Shown piece by piece: positions 25,842-34,029 of a stretch of DNA of 64,000 nt. Position numbers and translations under genes: made by a program. Numbering within the stretch: position 1 is the first letter of the stretch; every line of letters starts with the position of its first letter. This DNA is from Hominimerdicola alba (GTDB taxonomy: Bacteria > Bacillota > Clostridia > Oscillospirales > Ruminococcaceae). The notes beneath the pieces were generated by a model. That model saw only the letters and a list, made by a program, of their open reading frames with translations, was not told the DNA's origin and did not search any database. The DNA lies in assembly GCF_900112155.1 (NCBI RefSeq), contig NZ_FOKQ01000021.1:1-64000 (forward strand), given 5' to 3'.

Positions 25842-26408
25842 ATGAAAAAGAAAAACGAATACAAACATTCAGAAAAACCGATGCTGTACATCGCTTACGG
25901 TTCAAACATCAACCTGCCACAGATGGCTTTCAGGTGTCCGCATTCAAAGGTCATAGGTTCAGCAATGGTCAAAGACTGGGAGTTGGAATTCCGTGGTGTC
26001 GCAACTATTGTCCCAAAGCCGAATACAGAAGTTCCGGTACTGCTGTGGGAACTTGACCCGAGAGATATTCCTGCACTCAATCGCTATGAGGGATTTCCTC
26101 ATCTATACAGACAGGAAGATATACCTCTTGAACTTGACGGAAAGCAGGTCATGGGCATGGCGTACCTGATGAACAGAGGACAGATATCTCCACCAACACA
26201 GGGGTATTTGCAGACGATATGGGACGGCTATAAGGCGAACGGTATGGATACAAGCTATCTGATAGAAGCCGCATCAAGGTCTTATGATTACGCTTCGAAT
26301 ATGAATGTCAGGTATTCACAGGACTTTGATGAAGATGAATATGAAGATTTTGGTATAGACGATGATAACGGTCTTGATGATGACATACAGATGAGTTTCA
26401 AAATATAA
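25842..26408 (+). CDS. Gamma-glutamylcyclotransferase-like protein
   Basis: A protein of 188 residues. The GGCT fold is marked by YIAYGSNINLPQM near the N-terminus and by LNRYEGFPHLY, whose Glu is the usual catalytic acid. GGCT enzymes release 5-oxoproline from gamma-glutamyl amides. Paired with the amidoligase, it could remove or edit a gamma-glutamyl tag that the ligase makes; this is inference. The C-terminal 35 residues are very acidic (DEDEYEDFGIDDD) and may be disordered. GAGGTGAGAA precedes the ATG. Confidence 0.85.
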   Translation: MKKKNEYKHSEKPMLYIAYGSNINLPQMAFRCPHSKVIGSAMVKDWELEFRGVATIVPKPNTEVPVLLWELDPRDIPALNRYEGFPHLYRQEDIPLELDGKQVMGMAYLMNRGQISPPTQGYLQTIWDGYKANGMDTSYLIEAASRSYDYASNMNVRYSQDFDEDEYEDFGIDDDNGLDDDIQMSFKI

Positions 26409-26418
26409 GGAGGCAGAT

Positions 26419-26700
26419 ATGAAGTATAAAGGTTTTTATATCGATATTTCCCCCGACAATCACATTATCCGAAGCGACAGCGAAGGAAACGATGTAGTTT
26501 GTCGGGGTTTTTTGTTTTCAGTGTATACTGATGAAGAACGTACAGAAAAGTTTGACGTATTCTCGGCAGCGGTCGGGTTTGAAATACTGACCGACAGCAT
26601 AGAAGAAGCCGAACAGTTTGCTAAGGACGTTGTTTCCTGCGAAGATAAGGCTTTTCGTAATGATCAGCCCGAAATGATGATGGGAGGTACAGCTTTATGA
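26419..26700 (+). CDS. Small hypothetical protein of the amidoligase operon
   Basis: A protein of 93 residues, no membrane segment or signal. It opens MKYKGFYIDISPDNHI, a pattern seen in small proteins of Firmicute conjugative elements; function unknown. AAGGAGG precedes the ATG, 10 bases after the cyclotransferase gene, and its end overlaps the next gene by 4 bases. A terminator-like inverted repeat lies inside its first third (26451-26513). Confidence 0.7.
   Translation: MKYKGFYIDISPDNHIIRSDSEGNDVVCRGFLFSVYTDEERTEKFDVFSAAVGFEILTDSIEEAEQFAKDVVSCEDKAFRNDQPEMMMGGTAL
26451..26513 (+). terminator. Terminator-like inverted repeat inside a coding sequence
   Basis: CCCCGACAA (26451-26459) and TTGTCGGGG (26499-26507) are perfectly complementary, with a 39-base loop, and are followed by TTTTTT. 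The loop is long for a terminator. It lies within codons 11-32 of the 93-residue gene. Confidence 0.45.
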
Positions 26701-27536
26701 ATAAGGAAAAGTTGATGATCAATCTTCCCTATCTTGAAAGAAAGGCTGAAAGCTTCACTGCACACGAATACATCGTTGAAAAAGCTCTGCCTGTAAGTAA
26801 TTACAGGTTCAGACAGATAACGGAAAGTCCGATGAAAGATCATAAGGAGATCCGTGACAACATTGACAGTATGTACTATGACGGCTTACAGTACCATTGT
26901 CTGCTGATATACGATAAAGAGAAGGGTGATGGACTTATGGTCGAAAGCGAAGGTTATGAATACGCGAGGTATGCACAGTATGTTCCGCAGGCAAAGCTGA
27001 TATGGGAGCATTTTGCCAAGGATCATGCACATGAGATCAGACTGTGCTGTCCTCTGGAGATCTATCATAATATCTCCAATTATCCCCGTGATAATTGCAT
27101 TGCGGATAATGCTGAAATGGCTAAATATGCAGATGATATCAATATTGGCATCCGTGAGAATGATCTCCCTGAGGAATGCGAACGAGGGCTGATGCACTGG
27201 TATCATCCCGAAAGTATTGATGATGAGCTGGACAACAAAGTTTTTTCAGCACATTGCTCCGTGGAGGTAATAGGCGGCGAACTTACAGGAGTTATAACGT
27301 TAAAGGTGATCGGAGACCTTTCAGCGGATGCAATGGCAAGGTTCATAAAATACTGTTCGGGACAGCTTAGTGATGGCTGGGGTGAGAGTTTAGAGCAGAA
27401 ATATCTCAAGACCGATGCAGGCGAAATAAATGTCAGCTTCTGGAACAGCGGTGATGACTGGCAGCTTTTGCCCGAAAAAGACTATCTAGACAGCTTTACA
27501 CGATCGGAAGAATTTGGAATGGGAGGTCAATCATGA
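26697..27536 (+). CDS. DUF6329-like conjugative-element protein
   Basis: A protein of 279 residues. The N-terminal half contains the blocks KALPVSNYRFRQITESP, LLIYDKEKGDGLMVESEGYEYARY and YVPQA, which I associate with the DUF6329 family found in conjugative elements. The C-terminal half holds a short domain ending in QLSDGWGESLEQK, also recurrent in such elements. No catalytic residues are recognisable. It starts within the stop of the previous gene (ATGA overlap), so translation is probably coupled. Confidence 0.65.
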   Translation: MNKEKLMINLPYLERKAESFTAHEYIVEKALPVSNYRFRQITESPMKDHKEIRDNIDSMYYDGLQYHCLLIYDKEKGDGLMVESEGYEYARYAQYVPQAKLIWEHFAKDHAHEIRLCCPLEIYHNISNYPRDNCIADNAEMAKYADDINIGIRENDLPEECERGLMHWYHPESIDDELDNKVFSAHCSVEVIGGELTGVITLKVIGDLSADAMARFIKYCSGQLSDGWGESLEQKYLKTDAGEINVSFWNSGDDWQLLPEKDYLDSFTRSEEFGMGGQS

Positions 27537-27673
27537 AGGAAGAAATCGATATACCACAGAAGTATGTTGAAATGATCAAGAAAGCCGCAGAACAACAAGG
27601 TGTTTCAGCTGATGATATAGTCGAAACTGAAATAAAAAACTTTTTAGAAAGAGGTGAAGAAGATGTCAAATGA
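27533..27673 (+). CDS. 46-residue ribbon-helix-helix-like protein
   Basis: A small ORF from the ATG at 27533 (ATGA overlap with the gene before) to 27673, preceded by GGGAGGTCA. The segment IPQKYVEMIKKAAEQQGVSA and the following DDIVETEIKNFL look like the strand and two helices of a ribbon-helix-helix fold. It overlaps the next gene, which carries two such units, so the three probably act together as DNA-binding or antitoxin-like partners. Confidence 0.6.
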   Translation: MKEEIDIPQKYVEMIKKAAEQQGVSADDIVETEIKNFLERGEEDVK

Positions 27674-28100
27674 GAAAAAAGGCATAACCGTAAAGGTTGA
27701 TGCCGAGCTTCATGCTAAGGTAAGAGCATACATCGAAGAACATGGTATAACAATGAACGATTTTGTAGCCCAGGCTCTGGATAACGAGCTGCACCCGAAG
27801 ATACAGGAGGCAAGAAATATGGGTAATATGAGAACTATGGCGTTTCAGGTTCCAGAGGAATTATTTGATCAGATAAAAGATTATCTCAACAAGCATCATA
27901 TGACGCAGAAGGAATTTGTTCTTGGTTTGATAAAAGCAGAGCTTGATAGAGATCAGCAGCAGACAACTGTCGAAGAGGTAGATGAAGCTGAAGATGAGGA
28001 ACTTGACGAAGAATATGAGGTTGAAGAAACTGAGGGTTATCAGGATAATGAAGATGAAGACCTCGAAGAGTATGATGATCTGAACATGGATATGGGGTGA
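27663..28100 (+). CDS. Tandem ribbon-helix-helix protein with acidic tail
   Basis: A protein of 145 residues starting at the ATG at 27663 behind AGAGGTG; it overlaps the previous small gene by 11 bases. Two repeats with the same pattern are visible: VDAELHAKVRAYIEEHGITM (about 10-29) with its FVAQALDNEL helix, and VPEELFDQIKDYLNKHHMT (about 65-83) with FVLGLIKAEL. Each looks like one ribbon-helix-helix half, so the chain could fold as an intramolecular dimer. The last 45 residues are strongly acidic. Likely a DNA-binding regulator; no target is known. Confidence 0.7.
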   Translation: MSNEKKGITVKVDAELHAKVRAYIEEHGITMNDFVAQALDNELHPKIQEARNMGNMRTMAFQVPEELFDQIKDYLNKHHMTQKEFVLGLIKAELDRDQQQTTVEEVDEAEDEELDEEYEVEETEGYQDNEDEDLEEYDDLNMDMG

Positions 28101-28104
28101 TAAA

Positions 28105-28251
28105 ATGCGATGCGAAACCGAGATGATAAGAAATAGATATCCAGTAGGAACGAGAGTATGCTGTGACGAGATGCCTGATGATCCTAATCCTATACCTCGC
28201 GGGACTTGTGGAACTGTTATGGGAGTTGATGATGCAGGGCATTATGGATAG
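28105..28251 (+). pseudogene. DUF4314 gene, 5' part, interrupted by the RIT element
   Basis: An ATG at 28105 opens a reading frame (48 codons) containing RYPVGTRVCCDEMPDDPNP and GTCGTVMGVDDAG, the first half of a DUF4314 domain. From about 28239 the sequence is RIT end, which adds three foreign residues and a stop at 28249-28251. The other half lies at 31751-31882. Joining at GATGATGCAGG + TCAATTAATG restores one frame. DUF4314 proteins are small, common in conjugative elements, and of unknown function. Confidence 0.85.
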
Positions 28252-28268
28252 TTAGACATTATGAAAAG
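28242..28268. repeat. Left terminal inverted repeat of the RIT element
   Basis: 27 bp, perfect inverted copy of 31697-31723. It reads TTATGGATAGTTAGACATTA from its outer end. A further partial copy in opposite orientation lies at 28326-28337. Confidence 0.92.
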
Positions 28269-28318
28269 TTAAATGCTTAACCTTTAATTTTACCACGGAA
28301 TATCGGAAAATATAAGAC

Positions 28319-28346
28319 TTGTATTCTATCCATAATGTGCTATAAT
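28319..28346 (+). promoter_or_regulatory. RIT promoter containing an end-like sequence
   Basis: TTGTAT (28319-28324), 16-base spacer, TATAAT (28341-28346). The spacer carries CTATCCATAATG (28326-28337), the exact inverted copy of 28240-28251 at the element's left end. A recombinase that binds the ends could therefore bind and repress its own promoter. Confidence 0.6.
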
Positions 28347-28393
28347 TAGAACATAAGATTTGCGTCGCGGCACAAGAAATGGGAGGTTTATTT

Positions 28394-29617
28394 ATGGGAG
28401 AATATATAAATAATATGCCTATACCCGAATTGATTAACGAGTTAGACTCCTATATGGTCAGTCTCGGATATACAGCTTCAACACTTCGACATCATCGTCA
28501 GGCGTGGAATGCACTAAAAAATCTTGCTCTGGCGGAGGGAGCCACACATTTTTCAAAGGAGCTCGGTTTCAAGCTTCTACGGGAGCATTATAAAATTGAC
28601 CCATATGAAAGTAATCTTAGTGAATACAAGTCGGTTGTTCGCAGATCTGTTATGCTCCTGCTCGAATTTCAGATTTCTGGATCAATCGCAAAACGCCTGC
28701 CAAAAGGCGAATACGAATTTCCTGCTGGGTTTAAGACTGCCGGGGATCAGTTCATGGAGTACATGACAGAATCCAATCTTGCTCCAGGCACACTTTACAA
28801 TTACAGGATGCTTATTTTTCGTGCTACATTATTTTTTGTAAATCACAAGGCGTCTGATTTCAAGAGCCTGAATAACGACGTAATAAACCTTTATTTGAAA
28901 ACATTTGCAGGTTATTCGAAGGCATATATCGCAACCAATGTGCAAGTTTTGTCAAAGTTCCTTATCTTTGCCAATGAGCACGGATATACTGATAAGGTAT
29001 TCAAATTTCCGGCAGTAACGGTATTTAAGGATCGACGTGTTTCGGAATACTATACAGCCGAGGAGGTTTCCAAAATCCTCTCGTCCATAGACAGGGGTAA
29101 TGCGCTGGGAAAGCGCAATTACGCAATGGTTCTGCTCGGTGCAAGATATGGGCTGCGCATCAGCGACATCCTATCCCTTAAACTCAATGAGCTTGACTTT
29201 GAAAACAACCGAATCAGCATAATTCAGCAGAAAACTGGTAATCCACTAGAGCTGGACATGCTCCCTGATGTCGGATGGGCATTGATTGATTATCTAAAAA
29301 ACGGAAGACCGTATGTGGATTGTGACAACGTTTTTCTGTGCCACACTCATCCGTACAAAGCATTCACGAGGGGTGTGACCATGCAATCTATGCTCCGGCA
29401 ATATGCACTGTCCGCAGGGATATGGAAAGCGGGAAGCGAAAAACGCTGCAGCTTCCATATGTTACGGTACAGCCTCGCAAGCGACCTTATCCAGCAGGGC
29501 GTCTCGCTGACCACAATTTCGGGTATACTGGGACATTCTGAATTGAATGTTACAACGCTTTATACTCAGCTCGACGTTCCACAGCTGAAAGCGTGTGCTT
29601 TGGAGGTACCAGTATGA
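28394..29617 (+). CDS. Tyrosine recombinase, first of the RIT trio
   Basis: A protein of 407 residues. ATG at 28394 is preferred since GGGAGG lies seven bases upstream. An N-terminal SAM-like DNA-binding part (about 1-215) is followed by the catalytic domain. The catalytic set is visible: Arg in GARYGLRISDIL, Lys near QQKTG, HMLRYS (His-x-x-Arg), GHSELN and the nucleophile Tyr in TTLYTQL. It ends in a 4-base ATGA overlap with the second recombinase, so the trio is co-translated. Longer than the other two, as usual for the first gene of RIT elements. Confidence 0.9.
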   Translation: MGEYINNMPIPELINELDSYMVSLGYTASTLRHHRQAWNALKNLALAEGATHFSKELGFKLLREHYKIDPYESNLSEYKSVVRRSVMLLLEFQISGSIAKRLPKGEYEFPAGFKTAGDQFMEYMTESNLAPGTLYNYRMLIFRATLFFVNHKASDFKSLNNDVINLYLKTFAGYSKAYIATNVQVLSKFLIFANEHGYTDKVFKFPAVTVFKDRRVSEYYTAEEVSKILSSIDRGNALGKRNYAMVLLGARYGLRISDILSLKLNELDFENNRISIIQQKTGNPLELDMLPDVGWALIDYLKNGRPYVDCDNVFLCHTHPYKAFTRGVTMQSMLRQYALSAGIWKAGSEKRCSFHMLRYSLASDLIQQGVSLTTISGILGHSELNVTTLYTQLDVPQLKACALEVPV

Positions 29618-30612
29618 CACAGCATAAACCGGTATACGAATTCCACAGCGTGTTTGCAGACTCTATCTATGAATATCTTGCGCTGAAAGAGGCTCTTGGT
29701 GAAAAGATCACATCACCCGGAAACATTCTCAGACAGTTTGACCGGTACTGCTTGTCCATTAATCTCCAAGAGCCTATACTTACAGCAGAGCTTGCTGAAA
29801 ACTGGTTTCTCACAAAAGCTGACGAAAAACAATCGACAAGATCGCACAGAGTATCCGCCTTATGGTGCTTTGCACGCCATTTTTCCGCTGAGGGAGGCGA
29901 AGTCACATGGAAACCAAATATCGGATATGCAGGACAGCGGAACCGCTATGTCCCGTACATTTATACAAACGCAGAGGTGAAGAATATATTTGCTGCTGCA
30001 GATGCTATGCCGAAAAGCTGTAGAAAATCCCGGTTCAATGTGATCTTCCCAGCGATAATTAGAGTCCTCTATGGATGTGGTCTGCGCATTTCGGAAGCCC
30101 TCGCTCTCAAAGTGAAAGATGTTGATCTTGAAAACGGTTTCATATTTGTCTATGAAGGAAAGTTTGGTAAGAATCGTAAGATTCCAATTTCCGATTCTCT
30201 GTTACAGTACCTAAGGGAGTATTATACGAACAATGTGGACTTCATTGGTATTGCTTCCGATGGATGGTTTTTTCCAAATGCAAAAAGCGAATGCTATTCA
30301 CAGCGCACAGTCTATGATAAGTTCCGTCAGATTCTCTGGAATGCGGGAATTTCACACCAGGGAAAGGGAAAAGGACCAAGGGTACACGATCTACGGCATA
30401 CATTCGCCGTACATGCTTTACAGCAGAATATCGAGCAGGGAAAAGACATATATACTTCCTTGACGGGTCTTATGGTTTACCTTGGACACGGCAAGATCAC
30501 CTCGACTGAATATTATCTGCGTTTAACCGCAGAAGTTTTTCCTGATTTTTTGGAACGTGCTGACAAAGTATGTGCCAGAGCTATTCCAGAGGTTGTGCGT
30601 TATGAAGAATAG
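29614..30612 (+). CDS. Tyrosine recombinase, second of the RIT trio
   Basis: A protein of 332 residues starting at the ATG at 29614 behind TGGAGGT. Catalytic residues are all present: Arg in YGCGLRISEAL, Lys in GKFGKNRKIP, HDLRHTFA, GHGKITSTEYY with the terminal Tyr. The C-terminus overlaps the start of the third recombinase by 11 bases. The three proteins are only distantly related to each other, which argues for distinct roles at the element ends. Confidence 0.9.
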   Translation: MTQHKPVYEFHSVFADSIYEYLALKEALGEKITSPGNILRQFDRYCLSINLQEPILTAELAENWFLTKADEKQSTRSHRVSALWCFARHFSAEGGEVTWKPNIGYAGQRNRYVPYIYTNAEVKNIFAAADAMPKSCRKSRFNVIFPAIIRVLYGCGLRISEALALKVKDVDLENGFIFVYEGKFGKNRKIPISDSLLQYLREYYTNNVDFIGIASDGWFFPNAKSECYSQRTVYDKFRQILWNAGISHQGKGKGPRVHDLRHTFAVHALQQNIEQGKDIYTSLTGLMVYLGHGKITSTEYYLRLTAEVFPDFLERADKVCARAIPEVVRYEE

Positions 30613-31636
30613 GGTAACTTCCTTCGCTTACATCACCACAAGGTTTTTCCAAGTATATCTTCCAGGAGAACGAGGGTACTCCGAGGCAACCATTGCATCA
30701 TATCTGGATACGTTCAAGCAACTGCTTGTGTATTGCAAGGAAAACCTCGGCAAATCCCCGGATAAACTTGTGGTTTCCGACATATCCAAGGATGTGATCC
30801 TCGGCTTTCTTAAGAAGCTTGAGGATGATGGAAGATCCGTATCCACAAGAAACCAGCGCCTTGCCGCCATTAAGTGCTTTTTTAGGTATATCGGATATTC
30901 TTTTCCCGAGTATCTTGACACATCCAGTATGATTGTCGGCATCAAGATGAAGAAGCAGCCCAAACCGATTGTCAGTTACATGAGCGTTGATGGAGTTTCC
31001 TGCGTCCTTAACCAGCCAGATATGAATCGTAGGTCAGGATATAGGGATGCCCTCATGCTCACAATACTTTATGATTGTGCAGCCCGTGTTACGGAGATCA
31101 CAAAGATCAGAATTGGTGACATTCGGACAGAACATCCTTCCACCATTGTACTTCACGGGAAGAGTGCCAAGGACAGGATTGTGCCACTATCCAGCAAAAC
31201 GGCAGACCTGATTTCTTCTTACCTGCAGCAGACAGGTCTAAACAACGTTGAAAACAAGGATAAACTTCTCTTTGTCAACCGCACAGGCAAGCAACTGACC
31301 AGAGCTGGTGTCGCCTACATACTCAAAAAGTATGTGGAAGCAGCAAGGGTAGAACACCCGGAAATGATTCCTGATAAGTTTTCACCACATTGTATGAGGC
31401 ATTCAAAGGCAATGCATTTGCTTCATGCTGGGGTGGCAATAATATACATCCGCGACTTTCTTGGACATGAGAGCGTGAAAACCACTGAGGTATATGCAAA
31501 AGTAGATGGAAAAAGCAAGCGTGAGGCACTTGATGCAGCTTATACAGCCGCCATTGAGGATTCCAATATTCCGAAATCCTCTTGGAATGATGACAATGAC
31601 CTCATGGCATTCTTGAAAAAGCTATGTGACAACTGA
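30602..31636 (+). CDS. Tyrosine recombinase, third of the RIT trio
   Basis: A protein of 344 residues from the ATG at 30602, within the end of the second gene. Catalytic landmarks: Arg in YDCAARVTEITK, Lys in HGKSAKDRIVP, HCMRHSKAMHLL, GHESVKTTEVYAKVD with the nucleophile Tyr. It resembles XerC/D-like enzymes and the decayed recombinase at 63557-64000 (shared pattern of R-G-x-RD and LYD). The stop at 31634-31636 is 12 bases before a hairpin that may end the transcript. Confidence 0.9.
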   Translation: MKNRVTSFAYITTRFFQVYLPGERGYSEATIASYLDTFKQLLVYCKENLGKSPDKLVVSDISKDVILGFLKKLEDDGRSVSTRNQRLAAIKCFFRYIGYSFPEYLDTSSMIVGIKMKKQPKPIVSYMSVDGVSCVLNQPDMNRRSGYRDALMLTILYDCAARVTEITKIRIGDIRTEHPSTIVLHGKSAKDRIVPLSSKTADLISSYLQQTGLNNVENKDKLLFVNRTGKQLTRAGVAYILKKYVEAARVEHPEMIPDKFSPHCMRHSKAMHLLHAGVAIIYIRDFLGHESVKTTEVYAKVDGKSKREALDAAYTAAIEDSNIPKSSWNDDNDLMAFLKKLCDN

Positions 31637-31647
31637 TATTTTTATGG

Positions 31648-31700
31648 AAAGCATTATCGAAATGAGAACAGTGTTTCTGTGTATCTGACGATAATGCTTT
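31648..31700. repeat. Subterminal inverted repeat and possible terminator of the RIT operon
   Basis: AAAGCATTATCG (31648-31659) and CGATAATGCTTT (31689-31700) are perfect 12-bp complements around a 29-base loop, adjoining the right terminal repeat. Followed by TC, not a T tract, so a recombinase site is as likely as a terminator. Confidence 0.55.
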
Positions 31701-31723
31701 TCATAATGTCTAACTATCCATAA
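31697..31723. repeat. Right terminal inverted repeat of the RIT element
   Basis: 27 bp, perfect inverted copy of 28242-28268. Confidence 0.92.
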
Positions 31724-31729
31724 ATACCC

Positions 31730-31749
31730 TTATGTAAAGCTTTACATAA
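31730..31749. repeat. Perfect 20-bp palindrome at the right RIT border
   Basis: TTATGTAAAGCTTTACATAA, self-complementary over its full length, immediately before the resumed DUF4314 frame. The left border has no counterpart. Confidence 0.8.
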
Positions 31750-31750
31750 A

Positions 31751-31882
31751 GGTCAATTAATGATGAAGTGGGATAATGGAAGGTCGCTGTCACTTATTCC
31801 GGGAGTTGATAGTTTTCATATTGTTGAGCAGATGGAGAATGAGTCTATGACCGAGAATAATGGAATTGATATGTCTATGTAG
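31751..31882 (+). pseudogene. DUF4314 gene, 3' part, after the RIT element
   Basis: In frame with 28105-28238 once the RIT is removed, this part reads QLMMKWDNGRSLSLIPGVD and ends with a stop at 31880-31882, giving the second half of the DUF4314 domain and a short tail. Without the 5' part it could at most be translated from ATG at 31763, with no ribosome site. Confidence 0.85.
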
Positions 31883-31885
31883 TAC

Positions 31886-31914
31886 TTGAATTTACTTCAA
31901 CAATATGATATACT
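31886..31914 (+). promoter_or_regulatory. Promoter of the DUF262/DUF1524 gene
   Basis: TTGAAT (31886-31891), 17-base spacer, TATACT (31909-31914). The leader contains the small hairpin TGCCGA / TCGGCA (about 31925-31945). Confidence 0.65.
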
Positions 31915-32034
31915 ATTATAAAACATGCCGAGCTTTATGTTCGGCAGTTACATAAAAGGATTATCATCGAATGATAGTGGGATTATAGAACAGTAAGATG
32001 TTGAAAAAGATATCCGGCAGGAGGATGTGTAAAC

Positions 32035-33828
32035 ATGCCAACAACTATAGAAGTAAATAAACAAAGTGTAGAAGCTCTTTTAGGGAGTGGTAAATCAAAA
32101 CCATTCGTAATACCAGAATACCAACGTCCGTATGCATGGACAGATGAACAGGTAGAAACTCTCTTTGAGGATTTATGGGATTTTACAGCTACCAACGGCG
32201 GGACAGAACGTGAAGGTACATATTTTCTCGGAAGTGTTGTATCATATGAAAATGAAGAGGGCGAGCAAGAAATAATTGATGGACAGCAGCGTATAACATC
32301 TCTATTCTTATTGTTGCGTGCAATTTATACAAAACTGGTTGCAACACCTGTATCAGAAAGAACTGCAGAGGCAAATAACTTTATCGGGAAAATCGAACCT
32401 GCCATTTGGAGAACTAATAAACTTACAGGTACAGTGGACTACAAGAATATTCTTCTGACATCACGCGTTGTAAACAATGAAGGAAATGAGATTCTTCGTT
32501 CAATTCTTGAAACTGGACATGCAGACAAGAATGCCAAAGACAACTATTCAAAAAATTATCGTTATTTTCAAGAATTGTTTGATAAGCATTCTATAGATAA
32601 TCCACTTATGGTGTATCAGTTTATATATGCGTTGTTGAATCAGGCAATTTTACTTCCTATAACAGCAGATAATCAGGATACAGCTCTAACAATTTTCTCA
32701 ACTTTAAATGATAGAGGTCTTCCTTTGTCAGATGCGGATATTTTTAAAGCAGAAATATATAATAAACTTGAATCAGAAGCTAAAAAAAGTTTTATAGAAC
32801 GCTGGAAAGATTTAGATGAACAGGCAACAAATGCAAACGAAAGTATCCAACAACTCTTTTATTATAGTATGTTTTATTATCGTGCATTGGAAAAGGATAC
32901 CAAAACAACAACTCCTGGTGTTAGAAAGTTTTTTGCAGCAAATAAGTTCCAACGATTATACAAGCCAGATTTGATGGATACACTTTTTATAATTCTGAAT
33001 CTTTGGAAGGTTGTAAATAAGGGTGAAGAAATCGAGGATGAAACATGGTCAAAGAATGCAAAAATCAAACAGACACTGGATACGTTAAGCTCTTATCCAA
33101 ATGAATTCTGGAAGTATCCGGTTGTAATTTACTATGTTTGCTATAGAAATACTGAAGACTTTGAAGAACGATTTGCATTATTTTTAAATAAGCTTCTTAT
33201 GGAGTTGATTACCAAGTATCTTATGATACCAACCATCAATGCGGTTAAACCAGATATCCTTAAGTTGAATTCTGCAATTATTGCTTCTGACAAACCAAAT
33301 TTCGAGTTCAAAAATATAGATATGATGCAGTTGGAACCTTATATACAAAATCCCAATAGAAATGCAGTACGCATGTTGTTAAAGACATTAGCCTATGAAC
33401 AACAGGATGAGCTTTTACCGGAAAAGTGGGAGATTGAGCATATTTTTCCTCAGAAATGGCAGACAAATTATTTTCCAGATGAATCAGATTCAACTATCAA
33501 GGAAAAAATTGAACATATAGGAAATAAACTTCCTTTTGAAAAAAAGTTGAATATTGTTGCTGGTAACGGATATTTTGGAAAGAAGAAAAAAGAGTATACC
33601 GCATCAAAAATAGCAATTACAAATGCACTTGGAACATCGGATTTAACTGATTGGAATATGGACTCTATTATGAAACGTGATATTCGTGTTTCTGATGAAA
33701 TCATATCTATACTCAATAGATGGAATAATGAGTATATGCGTATGGCGGTTGATAAAACCAAAGATGAAAAACCATCAGAAGAAGATTTAGCTCGTATTGA
33801 AGAATTTAAAAAGAAAGGTTGGATATAA
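32035..33828 (+). CDS. DUF262/DUF1524 (GmrSD-like) putative nuclease
   Basis: A protein of 597 residues. The N-terminal DUF262 domain shows VIPEYQRPYAW (about 25-35) and IIDGQQRITSLFLLL (about 80-94), the nucleotide-binding-like motif of the GmrS half. The C-terminal DUF1524 part shows EIEHIFPQKW (about 470) and GNKLPFEKKLN, the HNH-type nuclease motif of the GmrD half. The single-chain combination is the arrangement of type IV restriction GmrSD-like proteins that cut modified phage DNA. AGGAGG precedes the ATG. It has its own promoter and terminator, so it is an independent defence-type cargo gene next to the RIT element. Confidence 0.85.
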   Translation: MPTTIEVNKQSVEALLGSGKSKPFVIPEYQRPYAWTDEQVETLFEDLWDFTATNGGTEREGTYFLGSVVSYENEEGEQEIIDGQQRITSLFLLLRAIYTKLVATPVSERTAEANNFIGKIEPAIWRTNKLTGTVDYKNILLTSRVVNNEGNEILRSILETGHADKNAKDNYSKNYRYFQELFDKHSIDNPLMVYQFIYALLNQAILLPITADNQDTALTIFSTLNDRGLPLSDADIFKAEIYNKLESEAKKSFIERWKDLDEQATNANESIQQLFYYSMFYYRALEKDTKTTTPGVRKFFAANKFQRLYKPDLMDTLFIILNLWKVVNKGEEIEDETWSKNAKIKQTLDTLSSYPNEFWKYPVVIYYVCYRNTEDFEERFALFLNKLLMELITKYLMIPTINAVKPDILKLNSAIIASDKPNFEFKNIDMMQLEPYIQNPNRNAVRMLLKTLAYEQQDELLPEKWEIEHIFPQKWQTNYFPDESDSTIKEKIEHIGNKLPFEKKLNIVAGNGYFGKKKKEYTASKIAITNALGTSDLTDWNMDSIMKRDIRVSDEIISILNRWNNEYMRMAVDKTKDEKPSEEDLARIEEFKKKGWI

Positions 33829-33902
33829 AGTTTGTGGTATTAAATAAAAAAAATAAAAATATAAGAATTATAAAGTAGAAAAAAATTTATAAAGTGATCA
33901 TG

Positions 33903-33938
33903 CCGCAGATAATTATAATCAAACTATCTGCGGTTTTT
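33903..33938 (+). terminator. Terminator after the DUF262/DUF1524 gene
   Basis: CCGCAGATA (33903-33911) / TATCTGCGG (33925-33933), then TTTTTAC. Confidence 0.9.
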
Positions 33939-34029
33939 ACATATTAAAGTAAGAAAGAGGTGTTAAAATTGACCAACGTATATCTACACAGAAAAAATCC
34001 AGGAATACCACGGAAGGAGAAAACCATAC

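Larger units (their letters stand above)
28239..31750 (+). mobile_element. RIT element (recombinases in trio)
   Basis: Three overlapping tyrosine recombinase genes in one direction lie between 27-bp perfect inverted repeats (28242-28268 and 31697-31723). It is inserted in a DUF4314 gene, which fixes its borders closely. The left border is within three bases of the repeat. On the right, 27 further bases including a perfect 20-bp palindrome lie between the repeat and the resumed gene. All three recombinases look intact, so the element may be active. RIT elements are known; the mechanism is little studied. Confidence 0.88.
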
